The notes under the pieces are model-generated. The model worked only from the letters and a program-made list of their open reading frames with translations. It made no database searches and was not told the origin of the DNA. This document shows, piece after piece, positions 28,112 to 37,058 of a DNA stretch of 64,000 nucleotides. Origin of the DNA: Sphingobacterium lactis (GTDB lineage Bacteria > Bacteroidota > Bacteroidia > Sphingobacteriales > Sphingobacteriaceae); NCBI RefSeq assembly GCF_011046555.1, contig NZ_CP049246.1, positions 2,294,001-2,358,000 of the forward strand, given 5' to 3'. Positions within the stretch are counted from its first letter, which is position 1, and every line of letters begins with the position of its first letter. Made by a program: the position numbers and the translations under genes.

Positions 28112-28142
28112 CAAAGTTAATAAAATAGCTATTTTATTGCAA
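28112..28142 (-). promoter_or_regulatory. xre-hicBA promoter with embedded operator
   Basis: On the minus strand TTG (28142-28140), a 20-bp spacer and TAACTTTG (28119-28112) form a near-consensus Bacteroidetes promoter. The 20-bp perfect palindrome AATAAAATAGCTATTTTATT at 28119-28138 fills almost the whole spacer, as a repressor site would. Confidence 0.75.
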
Positions 28143-28633
28143 TGGAATAAAATTTAAGTACGCTTATTTATGCAGTTAAATATATATGCAAGCAATATAA
28201 ATATCCATTTTGATACAAAAATAATTTAATATGTGGAAATAATGGAAATCAGAGCACAATTGTGCATACTAAGCGTATTGCAACATTACGTATTAAAGGA
28301 GGGCATTTATAGCAGCAGTAAATCAAGAGCCTACGCAGAGAGCCGAAATATCTACACTGCAATTTTGATGAATGATGAAATCGAGAAAAAGAAAAGGTGT
28401 TTTTTATGACAGCGATGCTATTGAATATACCTTTGAATACTTTAGAAAGCAGAATGAGGTAGAGAATAAATAACAATAAATTTAAGCCCAGCAAGTCCGT
28501 ATCCGCCATACGAACTATAGGTTTGCTGATATTTCGAAGTTCTGCGGATTCGGGCAATATTGCATTGTCTTGAAATCGTTTGAGAGGCTTTAAAAGTTAC
28601 AGCTCAGCTTGAATTTTCAAACTGGCCTTTCTC
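28143..28633. other. Intergenic region between the hic operon and the SH3 protein gene
   Basis: About 490 bp. Short plus-strand frames are present (see the possible remnant at 28242-28473); the minus-strand frame covering 28249-28557 lacks coding character. No RNA gene or clear hairpin was seen. Confidence 0.5.
28242..28473 (+). pseudogene. Possible frameshifted gene remnant
   Basis: Two adjoining plus-strand frames look protein-like. The first, from 28242, reads MEIRAQLCILSVLQ.. to NDEIEKKK; the second, from 28372 to 28473, contains VFYDSDAIEYTFEYFRKQ and a stop. One frame change near 28390 would join them into a protein of about 75 aa. No parent family was recognised, so this may be chance. 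Confidence 0.2.
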
Positions 28634-29539
28634 TTATTTAATTTTCTTTTCGGCAATCTTTCTGTATAGCTGTCCGTCCCATTGGTAGGTTTCTTCCACC
28701 TTGCTAATTTTGTACTTAAGCTCATCCGGTGGATTGTCCATATCGTAGTCTTCCGCTTCACCAGTTTCAATGGTCTTTAGGACGATATCCTTACCCAGCT
28801 GATGTTTCTTGGGAAATTTCAACTCTTCATCATAATAATAGACCCCTGCATCGGAAACTGATGATGTTCGTGGCAGGAGTATAAGGTGCTTTCCATCGAA
28901 AGCTAATGCCTGATGGATGCTACTGATCCCGCATGCTTCACCTAAAAATCGGATGGAGTAGGTCTGCTTGGCGGTTGCAATGCTATTTCCCTGCTGTAGC
29001 TCGCTCATACTGTAGCTCTGTTCCGAATGATAAAATGGAAACCCCTTGCTGTCGAGTAGTTGAAGGTTCTTGTCCAATACTTTGGTTTCCACCCAATAAT
29101 AGGCATCGTTGGGGTCGTTACTCTTCCAAGCAAAGCCATACATAAATAGCTGCCCAGATTTAGCATCAACTTGTTGGTCGATGCTCAATAATCCTAGCCA
29201 GATATAGCCTGTGCGAGTTTTTCCATCAGCCTGATATTGAATTCGGTGCCATGGTAATTCCATGCCGCGGATGAACGTCGCATGGTATCCTTCGTCGTCC
29301 AAGAATGTGACCGGAGTTCCCAATGCCAGGGAATCCTGGAGTTGGCTTTTGCTGCTGGGTTCGGTTCGGATATAAGCCATATTGACAAAAACCCGAGCAC
29401 TGCTATCCTTGAAGGTATGATAGAGATTGAAATTATCGTCCTGAGCATATGCTGCTGGTTCCTGCGCAAAAAGAGGGGAGGTAGCAGTAATTAAAACCAG
29501 AATGACCATTATTGTTTGGTACATGCGTTTCATTTTCAT
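28634..29539 (-). CDS. Secreted SH3-domain protein
   Basis: 301 aa. A cleavable signal peptide (MYQTIMVILVLITATSPLFAQ) comes first, then a bacterial SH3 domain at about 50-125 (ARVFVNMAYIRTEPSSKSQLQDSLALGTPVTFL .. GYIWLGLL). A C-terminal region of about 170 residues reads as beta strands with no recognised family. Bacterial SH3 domains bind cell-wall or peptide ligands in the periplasm. Divergent from the SusC/SusD unit with about 270 bp between their 5' ends; a functional link is not shown. Confidence 0.82.
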   Translation of the reverse strand: MKMKRMYQTIMVILVLITATSPLFAQEPAAYAQDDNFNLYHTFKDSSARVFVNMAYIRTEPSSKSQLQDSLALGTPVTFLDDEGYHATFIRGMELPWHRIQYQADGKTRTGYIWLGLLSIDQQVDAKSGQLFMYGFAWKSNDPNDAYYWVETKVLDKNLQLLDSKGFPFYHSEQSYSMSELQQGNSIATAKQTYSIRFLGEACGISSIHQALAFDGKHLILLPRTSSVSDAGVYYYDEELKFPKKHQLGKDIVLKTIETGEAEDYDMDNPPDELKYKISKVEETYQWDGQLYRKIAEKKIK

Positions 29540-29728
29540 ATTGTTTCGCCTGAAAGTTTAAAGATAAGGAATAAAAGAGGTAGCTACCTATAGCTGGTTT
29601 CAGGGATTGTTACTGTTTATCGGAAAATAAAGTCCCGCATTGATTTATTGTGTTGTGAGTCTATTTATAGCCAGAATAACGGTATAAACTTAGTTTTTAG
29701 CGATTAGGATTGTTGCTATTTTGTAAAG

Positions 29729-29745
29729 TCTACTGATGGAGTAGA
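29729..29745. promoter_or_regulatory. 17-bp dyad operator, distal copy
   Basis: TCTACTGATGGAGTAGA, an inverted repeat with 6-bp arms. The same pattern recurs 36 bp downstream, centre to centre. Confidence 0.55.
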
Positions 29746-29764
29746 TAAAATTTAAAATAATTAC

Positions 29765-29781
29765 TCTACTAATTAGGTAGA
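29765..29781. promoter_or_regulatory. 17-bp dyad operator, promoter-proximal copy
   Basis: TCTACTAATTAGGTAGA matches the distal copy in outline (TCTACTnATnnnGTAGA). It lies between the expected -33 position and the -7 box, as a regulator controlling polymerase access would. Confidence 0.55.
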
Positions 29782-29786
29782 TTATA

Positions 29787-29794
29787 TATATTTG
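29787..29794 (+). promoter_or_regulatory. -7 element of the leader/SusC transcript
   Basis: TATATTTG fits TAnnTTTG; a TTG -33 is missing at the proper distance. Transcription would start near 29801, twelve bases before the leader ATG. Confidence 0.55.
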
Positions 29795-29812
29795 CACCAG
29801 ATTTTACAAAAT

Positions 29813-29866
29813 ATGTTAAAAAGACCTCATCATTACTGTTGCCGAATGTGCATAGGAGATAGCTAA
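29813..29866 (+). CDS. Cysteine-rich leader peptide upstream of susC
   Basis: Encodes MLKRPHHYCCRMCIGDS (17 aa). Three of its codons are Cys, two adjacent (29837-29842) and one at 29849. It begins just after the predicted transcription start and ends in the loop of a hairpin, the layout of an attenuation leader. Leader peptides with HH and Cys runs precede sulfur-metabolism genes in other bacteria, such as actinobacterial Cys-rich uORFs. The role here is inferred. Confidence 0.55.
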   Translation: MLKRPHHYCCRMCIGDS

Positions 29867-29906
29867 ACCACTGCTACTATCTCCAATAATTATTATCCTT
29901 TTTTTT
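29855..29906 (+). promoter_or_regulatory. Attenuator-like hairpin overlapping the leader stop
   Basis: GGAGATAG (29855-29862) pairs with CTATCTCC (29877-29884). The left arm is made of leader codons right after the last Cys codon, so a ribosome stalled there would open it. A T8 run follows but 14 nt after the stem, so this is not a canonical terminator. Confidence 0.4.
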
Positions 29907-29930
29907 AATTCATCAACTCAATTTTATTAC

Positions 29931-32900
29931 ATGAATAGAACGATATATTTATATCTCGTAGGGCTATTTTTTGCTTTGAGCACAACCACTGTGCAGGCCC
30001 AACATTTGATACGCGGCAAGGTGCTCAATGAAGACGGGCAACCTGTTTCGGGAGCTACCGTAACCGATGTCGCTTCCAAAAAACAAACACAAACCAATGC
30101 ATCCGGTGAGTTCAGTTTTGACCTGCCTTCTGCAGCGCGGGAACTCGCCGTTCGCTTCCTGGGTTTTCAGGATCAGACAAAGATCTTTAAAGCAGGGGAG
30201 ACCTTGAATTTTCTATTGGTACCTTCCAGCGATGTACTTGAAGAGGTTGTCGTAACAGCCTTGGGGATTTCCAGGGAGAAGAAAGCATTAGGTTATGCCG
30301 TGCAGGAGGTGAAAGCTGCTGAATTGCAAACGCGACCGACAAATGCCATGGCTGCCCTTTCGGGGAAGGTAGCAGGGCTTCAGGTTGTTTCCTCCGGCGG
30401 AAATATGGGGGGATCTACACGGACACTGCTCCGTGGTATTAATTCCATCGCCGGGAATAACCAACCTTTGTATGTTGTGGATGGTACGCCGATCGATAAT
30501 TCAGACCTCAATTCCGCTTCTACTGTAAGTGGTTCTGTAGGTAAGGATGTCGGTAATATGATCCAGGACCTCAATCCAGATGACATCGAAAATATATCAG
30601 TGTTGAAAGGGCCATCGGCTGCAGCGCTCTATGGCTCGCGTGCATCCAACGGTGTTATTCTGATAACGACGAAGAAAGCGGGTAAAGGGGAACAGGTGAA
30701 CATCGATGTGAATACCGGTCTTGAATTGGAACATATCGTGCGCTTGCCGAAGCGTCAACAGTTATATGGACAGGGCTATTCGCAAACTTTTCAGACGGTC
30801 GATATTAATGGGCAATCGTTTAAGATTGTGGATTATGCATCGGATGAAAGCTGGGGGCCGAAATTGGATGGTACACCCGTTCTGCACTATTATAACCTTA
30901 ATCCGGAACAGGCGGATGATTACTTGAAGCCATCGCCATGGATTTACCCAGAGCATGATGTACACTATTTCTTCCAGACCGGCTTGGCCAATACAAATAA
31001 CCTGGCCATTTCCGGGAACAGTGGAAATACAAATTACCGGTTCTCCTATACGAATAAAAATGTCCGCGGAACGGTACCCAATGCCAGTTTGGGCCGTAAT
31101 ACCCTGAATTTCTCGGGCGGAACTAAATTGGGAAAATTACAGATCAGTTCCACCGTCAATTATATCCATAACAACTCCTTGGGTAAACCTTGGACAGGAG
31201 CTTCCAATCGGAACATTATCCTGGAAGCTTTCCAATGGGGCGCTGTGCAGGTGGATTATAAGCGTCTACGGGATTACAAACGTGAGGATGGGACACCTTT
31301 GGCTTGGAACCGTACAGGATGGCAGAATACACCGGCGGCTGAAGCTACCCGATTTATCGATAACCCGTATTGGTCGGCTTATGAAAGTTATCTGGAAGAA
31401 AAGCGCGATCGATTCTATGGTAATATTGGTCTGCAATATGAGGTGAACGACTGGCTGCAGGTAGGGGCAAAGGTGCACGGGGACATCTATCAATTTGATT
31501 CCAAGGATCGTATTGCTGTATACTCCCGGAGTACATCCTACTATGAAGAAAACAGCAATAAATTGAATGAATACAATTATGAGTTCCTAGCAACGGCGAA
31601 GAAAAATTGGGATAAATTTTCCTTGGTTGCCAATGCCGGCGCAAACTTGAGAAATCAAAGTCGCCAGGTGAATTACGGCACGACACAGGGGGGGCTCAAT
31701 GTGCCAAATTATTACAACCTGAAAAATGCCAACTCGGTGAAAATCGAAAACTTCAAGTATGATCGCCGGATTGCGTCGCTCTACGGAAGTGCTTCCTTCG
31801 GTTATAATGACCTGCTATATTTGGATGCAACCGTGCGCAATGATTGGTCATCAACTCTACCAACGGATGCCAACTCATTTATCTATCCGTCCTTTACCGG
31901 AAGCTTTGTCTTCTCACAGTTGCCTGCAGTTCAGGAACTGGGCTGGCTTTCTTTCGGTAAGGTGCGTTTAGGTTGGGCTCAGGTCGGAAATGACACAGAT
32001 CCTTACCAATTGTACAAAGCCTATGAGGTTGAGCAGTCCTTTAACGGTAGACCATCCAGCAAATTACCGGCAACATTGAACAATGCGACACTAAAACCAG
32101 AGATTACCAGTTCGTGGGAAACAGGGGTCAACCTGCAGTTCTTCAGGAATAGATTGGGCTTGGATGTTACCTATTACCACAATACGTCCAGGAACCAGAT
32201 TTTACCGATTCCAGTTTCCGCAGCCTTCGGCTATGAAGCGAAGGTGCTGAATGCCGGTAAGGTAGAGAACAAAGGTTTGGAAGTAATCTTGACAGGGACA
32301 CCGATTCGGAATGATAACTTCGAATGGAACACTACATTGAACTGGTCTACGAATAAGAATAAAGTTTTGAAGCTCGATGATTTGGTAAACACGCTGACTT
32401 TAAGCTCCTCCTTGATCAACTTGGTAGCTCGAGAAGGAGAGCCTTACGGGCAATTGTTGGGCTATGATTTTGTGTATACCGATGCGGGAGAACGCGTAGT
32501 GAAAGAGGATGGAACCTATCAACGTACCTCGCAATTGGTACCGTTGGGTTCGGTTCTGCCGGATTATCTATTCGGTTTCCAGAACGGTTTCCGGTACAAG
32601 AATTTCAATTTGGGCTTCTTGATCGAAGGTCGTGTAGGTGGCAGTTTCTATTCTCAGACCTATAGTGTGGGGATGTACTCCGGAATACTGGAAAGAACCG
32701 CTGCCAATAATGTCCGTGAGAATGGTGTCGTGCTGGAAGGTGTAAAAGCAGATGTGGCCTTTAATCCTGACGGTACCTATACCACTTCGAACATCCGGGA
32801 AAATGATACCCGCATCACAGCGCAGCAATGGGGTAGAAATGAGTCCAATGGACCGACAACCTTCTCCATCTTTGACGGTACATTCGTGAAACTGCGCGAA

Positions 32901-33113
32901 GTAACGCTAGGCTATCAGATTCCTTTAAAGAATGCAAATCTGGTGAAGCGTGTCCATGTTTCGGCTTATGCACGTAACATTTGGAACATCTACACAAAGA
33001 GCAAATATATCGATCCAGAGTTCGCAAACAGCAGTGGGAATGTCCAAGGTATCGAGGCCGCAAATATTCCAACGCCTTTAACCTATGGTTTTAATCTTAG
33101 CCTTAAATTTTAA
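29931..33113 (+). CDS. SusC/RagA family TonB-linked outer-membrane transporter
   Basis: 1060 aa. Signal peptide (MNRTIYLYLVGLFFALSTTTVQAQ), then a carboxypeptidase-regulatory-like domain (about 26-95, IRGKVLNEDGQPVSGATV), TonB-box region EEVVVTALGIS, plug domain (LSGKVAGLQVV, GNNQPLYVVDGTPID, ISVLKGPSAAALYGSRASNGVILITTK) and a 22-strand-type barrel ending TYGFNLSLKF. It imports oligomeric nutrients with TonB energy and pairs with the adjacent SusD. No glycoside hydrolase, sulfatase or ECF/anti-sigma pair is adjacent, so the substrate cannot be read from enzymes. The upstream leader hints at sulfur status. Confidence 0.96.
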   Translation: MNRTIYLYLVGLFFALSTTTVQAQHLIRGKVLNEDGQPVSGATVTDVASKKQTQTNASGEFSFDLPSAARELAVRFLGFQDQTKIFKAGETLNFLLVPSSDVLEEVVVTALGISREKKALGYAVQEVKAAELQTRPTNAMAALSGKVAGLQVVSSGGNMGGSTRTLLRGINSIAGNNQPLYVVDGTPIDNSDLNSASTVSGSVGKDVGNMIQDLNPDDIENISVLKGPSAAALYGSRASNGVILITTKKAGKGEQVNIDVNTGLELEHIVRLPKRQQLYGQGYSQTFQTVDINGQSFKIVDYASDESWGPKLDGTPVLHYYNLNPEQADDYLKPSPWIYPEHDVHYFFQTGLANTNNLAISGNSGNTNYRFSYTNKNVRGTVPNASLGRNTLNFSGGTKLGKLQISSTVNYIHNNSLGKPWTGASNRNIILEAFQWGAVQVDYKRLRDYKREDGTPLAWNRTGWQNTPAAEATRFIDNPYWSAYESYLEEKRDRFYGNIGLQYEVNDWLQVGAKVHGDIYQFDSKDRIAVYSRSTSYYEENSNKLNEYNYEFLATAKKNWDKFSLVANAGANLRNQSRQVNYGTTQGGLNVPNYYNLKNANSVKIENFKYDRRIASLYGSASFGYNDLLYLDATVRNDWSSTLPTDANSFIYPSFTGSFVFSQLPAVQELGWLSFGKVRLGWAQVGNDTDPYQLYKAYEVEQSFNGRPSSKLPATLNNATLKPEITSSWETGVNLQFFRNRLGLDVTYYHNTSRNQILPIPVSAAFGYEAKVLNAGKVENKGLEVILTGTPIRNDNFEWNTTLNWSTNKNKVLKLDDLVNTLTLSSSLINLVAREGEPYGQLLGYDFVYTDAGERVVKEDGTYQRTSQLVPLGSVLPDYLFGFQNGFRYKNFNLGFLIEGRVGGSFYSQTYSVGMYSGILERTAANNVRENGVVLEGVKADVAFNPDGTYTTSNIRENDTRITAQQWGRNESNGPTTFSIFDGTFVKLREVTLGYQIPLKNANLVKRVHVSAYARNIWNIYTKSKYIDPEFANSSGNVQGIEAANIPTPLTYGFNLSLKF

Positions 33114-33122
33114 TCGACAACC

Positions 33123-34661
33123 ATGAAATTAAAACATATTCTATATTCCACTTTGTTGAGCGTAACATTGTTCTCCTGCTCCAAAGACGTGTTCAATGAG
33201 ATCAATACAGATCCGAACCGACCTGATAAGGTGCCTACGCCCAGCTTATTGATCTCAGCAGAGCGGCAGTTGGTAGATGCCTTGCGCAGTGAAGCCATCA
33301 ATTATCGCGGTGCGCAACTATTTGCTCAATATTTCAGTCAGAATATATATACGGATCAGTCCCGCTATCAGATTTCTGCAAGTTATTCCGATGGCTATTG
33401 GACAGCGACCTACAAAGCGCTGAACAATCTGAACGAAATCATTTATTTGAATGAAAATCCGCAGACCCAGGTCGAGGCACAAGCTAATGGTGCCGGTGCA
33501 AATACTACGCAGGTAGCCATTGTTCGTGTTTTGAAATCTTTTGCCTTCCATTCCCTAACGGACGTATTTGGCGATATTCCTTACGAATCCTACGGTAACA
33601 AGGATGCGGATTTTGAAGCACTGAAGCAAAATCCAGATATCCTGACCCCTAAATATGCGAGCCAGGAGAAAATCTATAGCGATATACTGAACGAGTTGAA
33701 GGCTGCGGCGGATACATTGGCCAAATACAGAACAGGGAATACCTTTGGCGCTTCGGATATTATCTATCAGGGCAAAAATGAGAAATGGCTACGGTTTGCC
33801 AATTCCCTTCGCTTGCGCTTGGGTGTACGGTTGTTGACAAAGGATAAAGCATTGGCAACCAAACATATCGAAGAAGCTTTGGCCGGTGGGGTATTCACTT
33901 CAAACGAAGACAACGCTGCTTTTGTCTATTCAACGAGTTCCCCTTATGAGGCACCGCTGTTCCGCGCAACGGTTACTGCAAACCGTAAGGACTTTGCTGT
34001 ATCTCACGTGTTGATCGATGTATTGAAAGGCAAGCGTGGACCATTTGCTTTCAAAGATCCAAGATTGGAAATATATGCCCGGCCGAATGCCAGGAACGAA
34101 TACAAAGGTCAACCATATGGCTTGCCATTGGCAGCAGGGAATCTTTTTCCAACAGATAGCATTTCCTTGCCAGGGGAAGTGATCAGTATCGCAAATGCCA
34201 AAGAAGTGCTGCAGGAATACGCAGAGGTGGAATTCTTGAAAGCGGAATATAAAGGATGGGAGCAGACGAGTTATGTAAAAGGCGTAAAGGCATCTTTGGA
34301 ACGCTGGGGAGTAGCAAAGGGGGCAGCGGATACGTATGTGGCGCAATTACCTCCTGCAACAAAAGAAAATATACTTTCCCAGAAATACCTTGCCCTTTTT
34401 GGTCAGGGCATAGAATCCTGGTCAGAAATCCGACGCACAGGTTATCCATTATTCTTGGTGAAGAAGGGTGAGGTGATCTGGTCGGGAACAGTGGAAGGAA
34501 AGCCGGTTTCTTATACCTTTACACCTGAATTGGTGGCTGAGATTCCGAAACGTCTTGTTTACCCACTTGCTGAACAACGCACGAACAAAGCAAATTACCA
34601 ATCGGCCTTATCCAAACAGGGGGACGATGTGATGAGCACTAAAATTTGGTGGAATAAATAA
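33123..34661 (+). CDS. SusD/RagB family nutrient-binding lipoprotein
   Basis: 512 aa, starting 9 bp after susC. The lipoprotein signal MKLKHILYSTLLSVTLFSC has lipobox LFSC, acylated Cys about 19. The SusD-type TPR-rich fold shows in INTDPNRPDKVPTPSLLISA at the start, FADVFGDIPY-like FHSLTDVFGDIPY, and WLRFANSLRLRLGVRL in the middle. The C-terminal ALFGQGIESWSEIRRTGYP motif is typical of SusD-like_2 proteins. It caps the SusC barrel at the cell surface and binds the ligand. Confidence 0.95.
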   Translation: MKLKHILYSTLLSVTLFSCSKDVFNEINTDPNRPDKVPTPSLLISAERQLVDALRSEAINYRGAQLFAQYFSQNIYTDQSRYQISASYSDGYWTATYKALNNLNEIIYLNENPQTQVEAQANGAGANTTQVAIVRVLKSFAFHSLTDVFGDIPYESYGNKDADFEALKQNPDILTPKYASQEKIYSDILNELKAAADTLAKYRTGNTFGASDIIYQGKNEKWLRFANSLRLRLGVRLLTKDKALATKHIEEALAGGVFTSNEDNAAFVYSTSSPYEAPLFRATVTANRKDFAVSHVLIDVLKGKRGPFAFKDPRLEIYARPNARNEYKGQPYGLPLAAGNLFPTDSISLPGEVISIANAKEVLQEYAEVEFLKAEYKGWEQTSYVKGVKASLERWGVAKGAADTYVAQLPPATKENILSQKYLALFGQGIESWSEIRRTGYPLFLVKKGEVIWSGTVEGKPVSYTFTPELVAEIPKRLVYPLAEQRTNKANYQSALSKQGDDVMSTKIWWNK

Positions 34662-34662
34662 T

Positions 34663-34690
34663 AAAAAATGCGGCCGAGGCCGCATTTTTT
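34663..34690. terminator. Bidirectional terminator between susD and the methyltransferase gene
   Basis: AAAAAATGCGGC pairs with GCCGCATTTTTT across CGAG. The A and T tracts allow termination in both directions, and both neighbouring genes end here. Confidence 0.88.
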
Positions 34691-35498
34691 ATTTAGATTG
34701 TATTTTCTTCGCAGTCAAACTGTACAGCATCGGCAGTTTGCCTTCCATGCCACGAATCTGAAATTTCTTAGGTGCAATTTCAACCGTATTCAGGAAACAG
34801 TTGTACGGGGAGTAGTCATATTCAGCGAATGATTCTACAGTCATCCCGTTATTGATCAGACTTTGGATGACATCCGAAAGCGGATGGTTCCAGGATACGG
34901 ATTTGGCAACGATGTTTGCTTCTCTATCGGCATAGGTACCAGTTTCTTCTTCGATAATTGCCTCTTTATTGAAATATGAATACGCTATTTTAGTGAATTC
35001 ATAATCAAAGGACCATACGATCGGATGAAATTCTACAAATACCAATTTTCCACCGGGTTTTAGGCACCTGGTAATCACTTGTGCCCATTTGTTCAGGTCA
35101 GGCAACCATCCAATGGTTCCATAACTGCTGAACACCAAGTCAAATTGGCCGTCCAGGCTATGTGGTGTTTCATATACATCAGAACAGATAAAAGTGGCGT
35201 CCAATCCAAGGTGATTATTTAATTCCTGAGCCTTTGCGATCGCCCTATCCGAGAGGTCAACGCCGGTTACGGCTGCGCCCAAACGTGCTAGGGAAAGACT
35301 GTCCTGCCCAAAATGGCATTGGAGGTGGAGTATTTTTTTGTCCTTTACCTCACCTAATAGATCCAGTTCAATCGGATTTAAGGACGTTTCTCCGTTTAGG
35401 AAATCCGCATTGGCATAGAAATCACTGGTGACATGTGCGTCAGTTTTCTGATTCCAGAGTTTTTTATAGATTTCTTTGTATTGTTCCTGTTCGGTCAT
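34689..35498 (-). CDS. Class I SAM-dependent methyltransferase
   Basis: 269 aa. SAM motif I is ILHLQCHFGQDSLSLARLGAAVTGVDLSDRAI (about 55-88), where the usual GxGxG is replaced by QCHFGQD, a known variant. FDLVFSSYGTIGWLPDL is motif II/III, and LKPGGKLVFVEFHP is the post-I strand. The methyl acceptor is unknown. It follows the EEP-family gene by 9 bp on the same strand, suggesting a shared transcript. Confidence 0.9.
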   Translation of the reverse strand: MTEQEQYKEIYKKLWNQKTDAHVTSDFYANADFLNGETSLNPIELDLLGEVKDKKILHLQCHFGQDSLSLARLGAAVTGVDLSDRAIAKAQELNNHLGLDATFICSDVYETPHSLDGQFDLVFSSYGTIGWLPDLNKWAQVITRCLKPGGKLVFVEFHPIVWSFDYEFTKIAYSYFNKEAIIEEETGTYADREANIVAKSVSWNHPLSDVIQSLINNGMTVESFAEYDYSPYNCFLNTVEIAPKKFQIRGMEGKLPMLYSLTAKKIQSK

Positions 35499-35507
35499 GG
35501 GAATTGC

Positions 35508-36566
35508 TTAATCTGTATCTGCGGTTTTCTTTTCTGCAGCTACTTCTTTGTCTTCTGCAGTGGCATCCAATTGGTTCTCCTCTTGTTCCTCTTCGGCCTG
35601 ATCTTCATATTGCACATGCACAAAAATAGGGTAGTGATCGGAGTTATAATTGTCCAATTTACGCAAATCTTTTAATTTGAAGTCCGCGGAAATAAAAGCA
35701 TGGTCAAGTGGGAATTGCAACAGTGGTTGTTTTGCATGAAATGTGTTATAGAAACCACGGCCACGGCGTGGGTCCAGGAGCTCACTCATTTTCAGGAACA
35801 ACTCCGTGGTATAGCTCCACGCCACATCATTCAGGTCACCAATAACGATGACAGGAAGTTCGCTGTTCTTCGCTTTATCTGCTACCAATAGTAGTTCTTT
35901 GTCGCGCTCCGTTGAACGCGGATTCTCATTCGGTACCGGAGGAGTCGGATGGACCGCATAAATCTGGACGCGTTGTCCTGAAGGTAGCTCCAATTGGCAG
36001 GAAATGCTCGGGATTTCGTCTTCGACCAAATAATTGACCGAAACCTCATGTAAAGGAAATTTAGAGAATAGCAACATGCCATAGGTATTATCGATAGGAA
36101 CTTTCACCTGAAAGGTATATTCCTGATCCAATACGCTCGTTTGCCTAGCCCATTCATGGCTGGTTTCCAGTAGTAGGATTAGATCTGGGTCGTTCGAGCG
36201 AATGACGCGCAGACACCCCTTGTAGTCGTCATTATCCTCGTAGACATTTGATATCATGACCTTGAGGTTATTGTCAGGATCTTCCATGGTCGCTTTGTAC
36301 ACCTGCTTTTTTCCAAGGAAGGTAAAAGGTAAAATCTGGAAGAGCAGATATCCTATGTTTAAAGTCATGGCACCTGCAAGTATCCATAATACCTGATTGC
36401 CTCGATCTCCCCAAACCACCCAAATGCCAAGCCAAGTCAGAGATAGGACAAGCTTTTGAATTCTCGGGTATTCAAATACGCGAAACGTCCAGAAGTCGTT
36501 CCTGATAAATGGTAATGCCGTGAATACAATTAATAAACCTCCAAAAATATAGAGTAGTGTGCTCAT
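35508..36566 (-). CDS. Membrane-anchored endonuclease/exonuclease/phosphatase (EEP) family protein
   Basis: 352 aa. Three N-terminal membrane helices (about 2-20, 38-54, 60-80) precede an EEP domain. Visible EEP residues are the N-terminal VMISNVYEDN, LILLLET (catalytic Glu), HPTPP, VIVIGDLNDVAWS (GDLND) and the C-terminal SDHYPIFV (Asp-His). Such proteins hydrolyse phosphodiesters of nucleic acid or lipid headgroups at the membrane. The last about 35 residues are a low-complexity acidic/basic tail. Cotranscribed with the methyltransferase. Confidence 0.92.
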   Translation of the reverse strand: MSTLLYIFGGLLIVFTALPFIRNDFWTFRVFEYPRIQKLVLSLTWLGIWVVWGDRGNQVLWILAGAMTLNIGYLLFQILPFTFLGKKQVYKATMEDPDNNLKVMISNVYEDNDDYKGCLRVIRSNDPDLILLLETSHEWARQTSVLDQEYTFQVKVPIDNTYGMLLFSKFPLHEVSVNYLVEDEIPSISCQLELPSGQRVQIYAVHPTPPVPNENPRSTERDKELLLVADKAKNSELPVIVIGDLNDVAWSYTTELFLKMSELLDPRRGRGFYNTFHAKQPLLQFPLDHAFISADFKLKDLRKLDNYNSDHYPIFVHVQYEDQAEEEQEENQLDATAEDKEVAAEKKTADTD

Positions 36567-36722
36567 ACGGCTAAAATAACATTTAAATGGCAGTTCCTGT
36601 TTTTCAATTTATGTTTTTAACACTTATTGTTAATTCTTCGCCATAAAATGGAATTAAATAAATGTTTGCCCGGATTTAGTGGTATATTGAGTACAGAATC
36701 AAGGAACACTAAAATTTAAACT

Positions 36723-37058
36723 ATGGCAACTGGAAATAGAAGAGCGTACGATACATTAAGCGAAGCTGTAAACGATTTGCAGCGTTTGGGGTATACCGAA
36801 GATTTTACCGTGCAGGATGACGGAGAATGCTTGTTTTGTGTAGGCAGATCCATGGAACTTTCTCCGGAGGAATTTGTGATCGATGAGATCTATAGATTCG
36901 AAGGAATGACCGATCCGGGTGATGAGAGTATCGTTTTTGCAATCTCGTCAAAAGATAACCTGATAAAAGGCTTGGTGATTAATGCTTTTGGTGCTGAATT
37001 CAGTTTCCGATCCTCCAAGTTGGTGGAAGAGCTGAATCGCAAAAAGAAGGACGCTTAA
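36723..37058 (+). CDS. Small conserved Bacteroidetes protein (often mislabelled phosphoribosylpyrophosphate synthetase)
   Basis: 111 aa, soluble. The pattern YDTLSEAVNDLQRLGYTEDF, LSPEEFVIDEIYRFEGMTDPGDESIVFAISS, GLVINAFG is shared by a short Bacteroidetes family that annotation pipelines have called phosphoribosylpyrophosphate synthetase. None of the catalytic or PRPP-binding loops of that enzyme can fit here, so the label should not be used. Its 3' end overlaps the convergent regulator gene by 4 bp. Confidence 0.85.
   Translation: MATGNRRAYDTLSEAVNDLQRLGYTEDFTVQDDGECLFCVGRSMELSPEEFVIDEIYRFEGMTDPGDESIVFAISSKDNLIKGLVINAFGAEFSFRSSKLVEELNRKKKDA

Noticed and set aside
28249..28557. 102-codon minus-strand ORF
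   Set aside because: Composition is that of an antisense frame (Leu/Ile/Ser/Cys-rich); the plus strand shows more protein-like sequence.
29931..34661. SusC/SusD locus as a complete polysaccharide utilisation locus
   Set aside because: No glycoside hydrolase, lyase, sulfatase or sensor gene accompanies the pair.
36723..37058. Annotation as phosphoribosylpyrophosphate synthetase
   Set aside because: 111 aa without PRPP loop or catalytic flexible loop; the label is historical.
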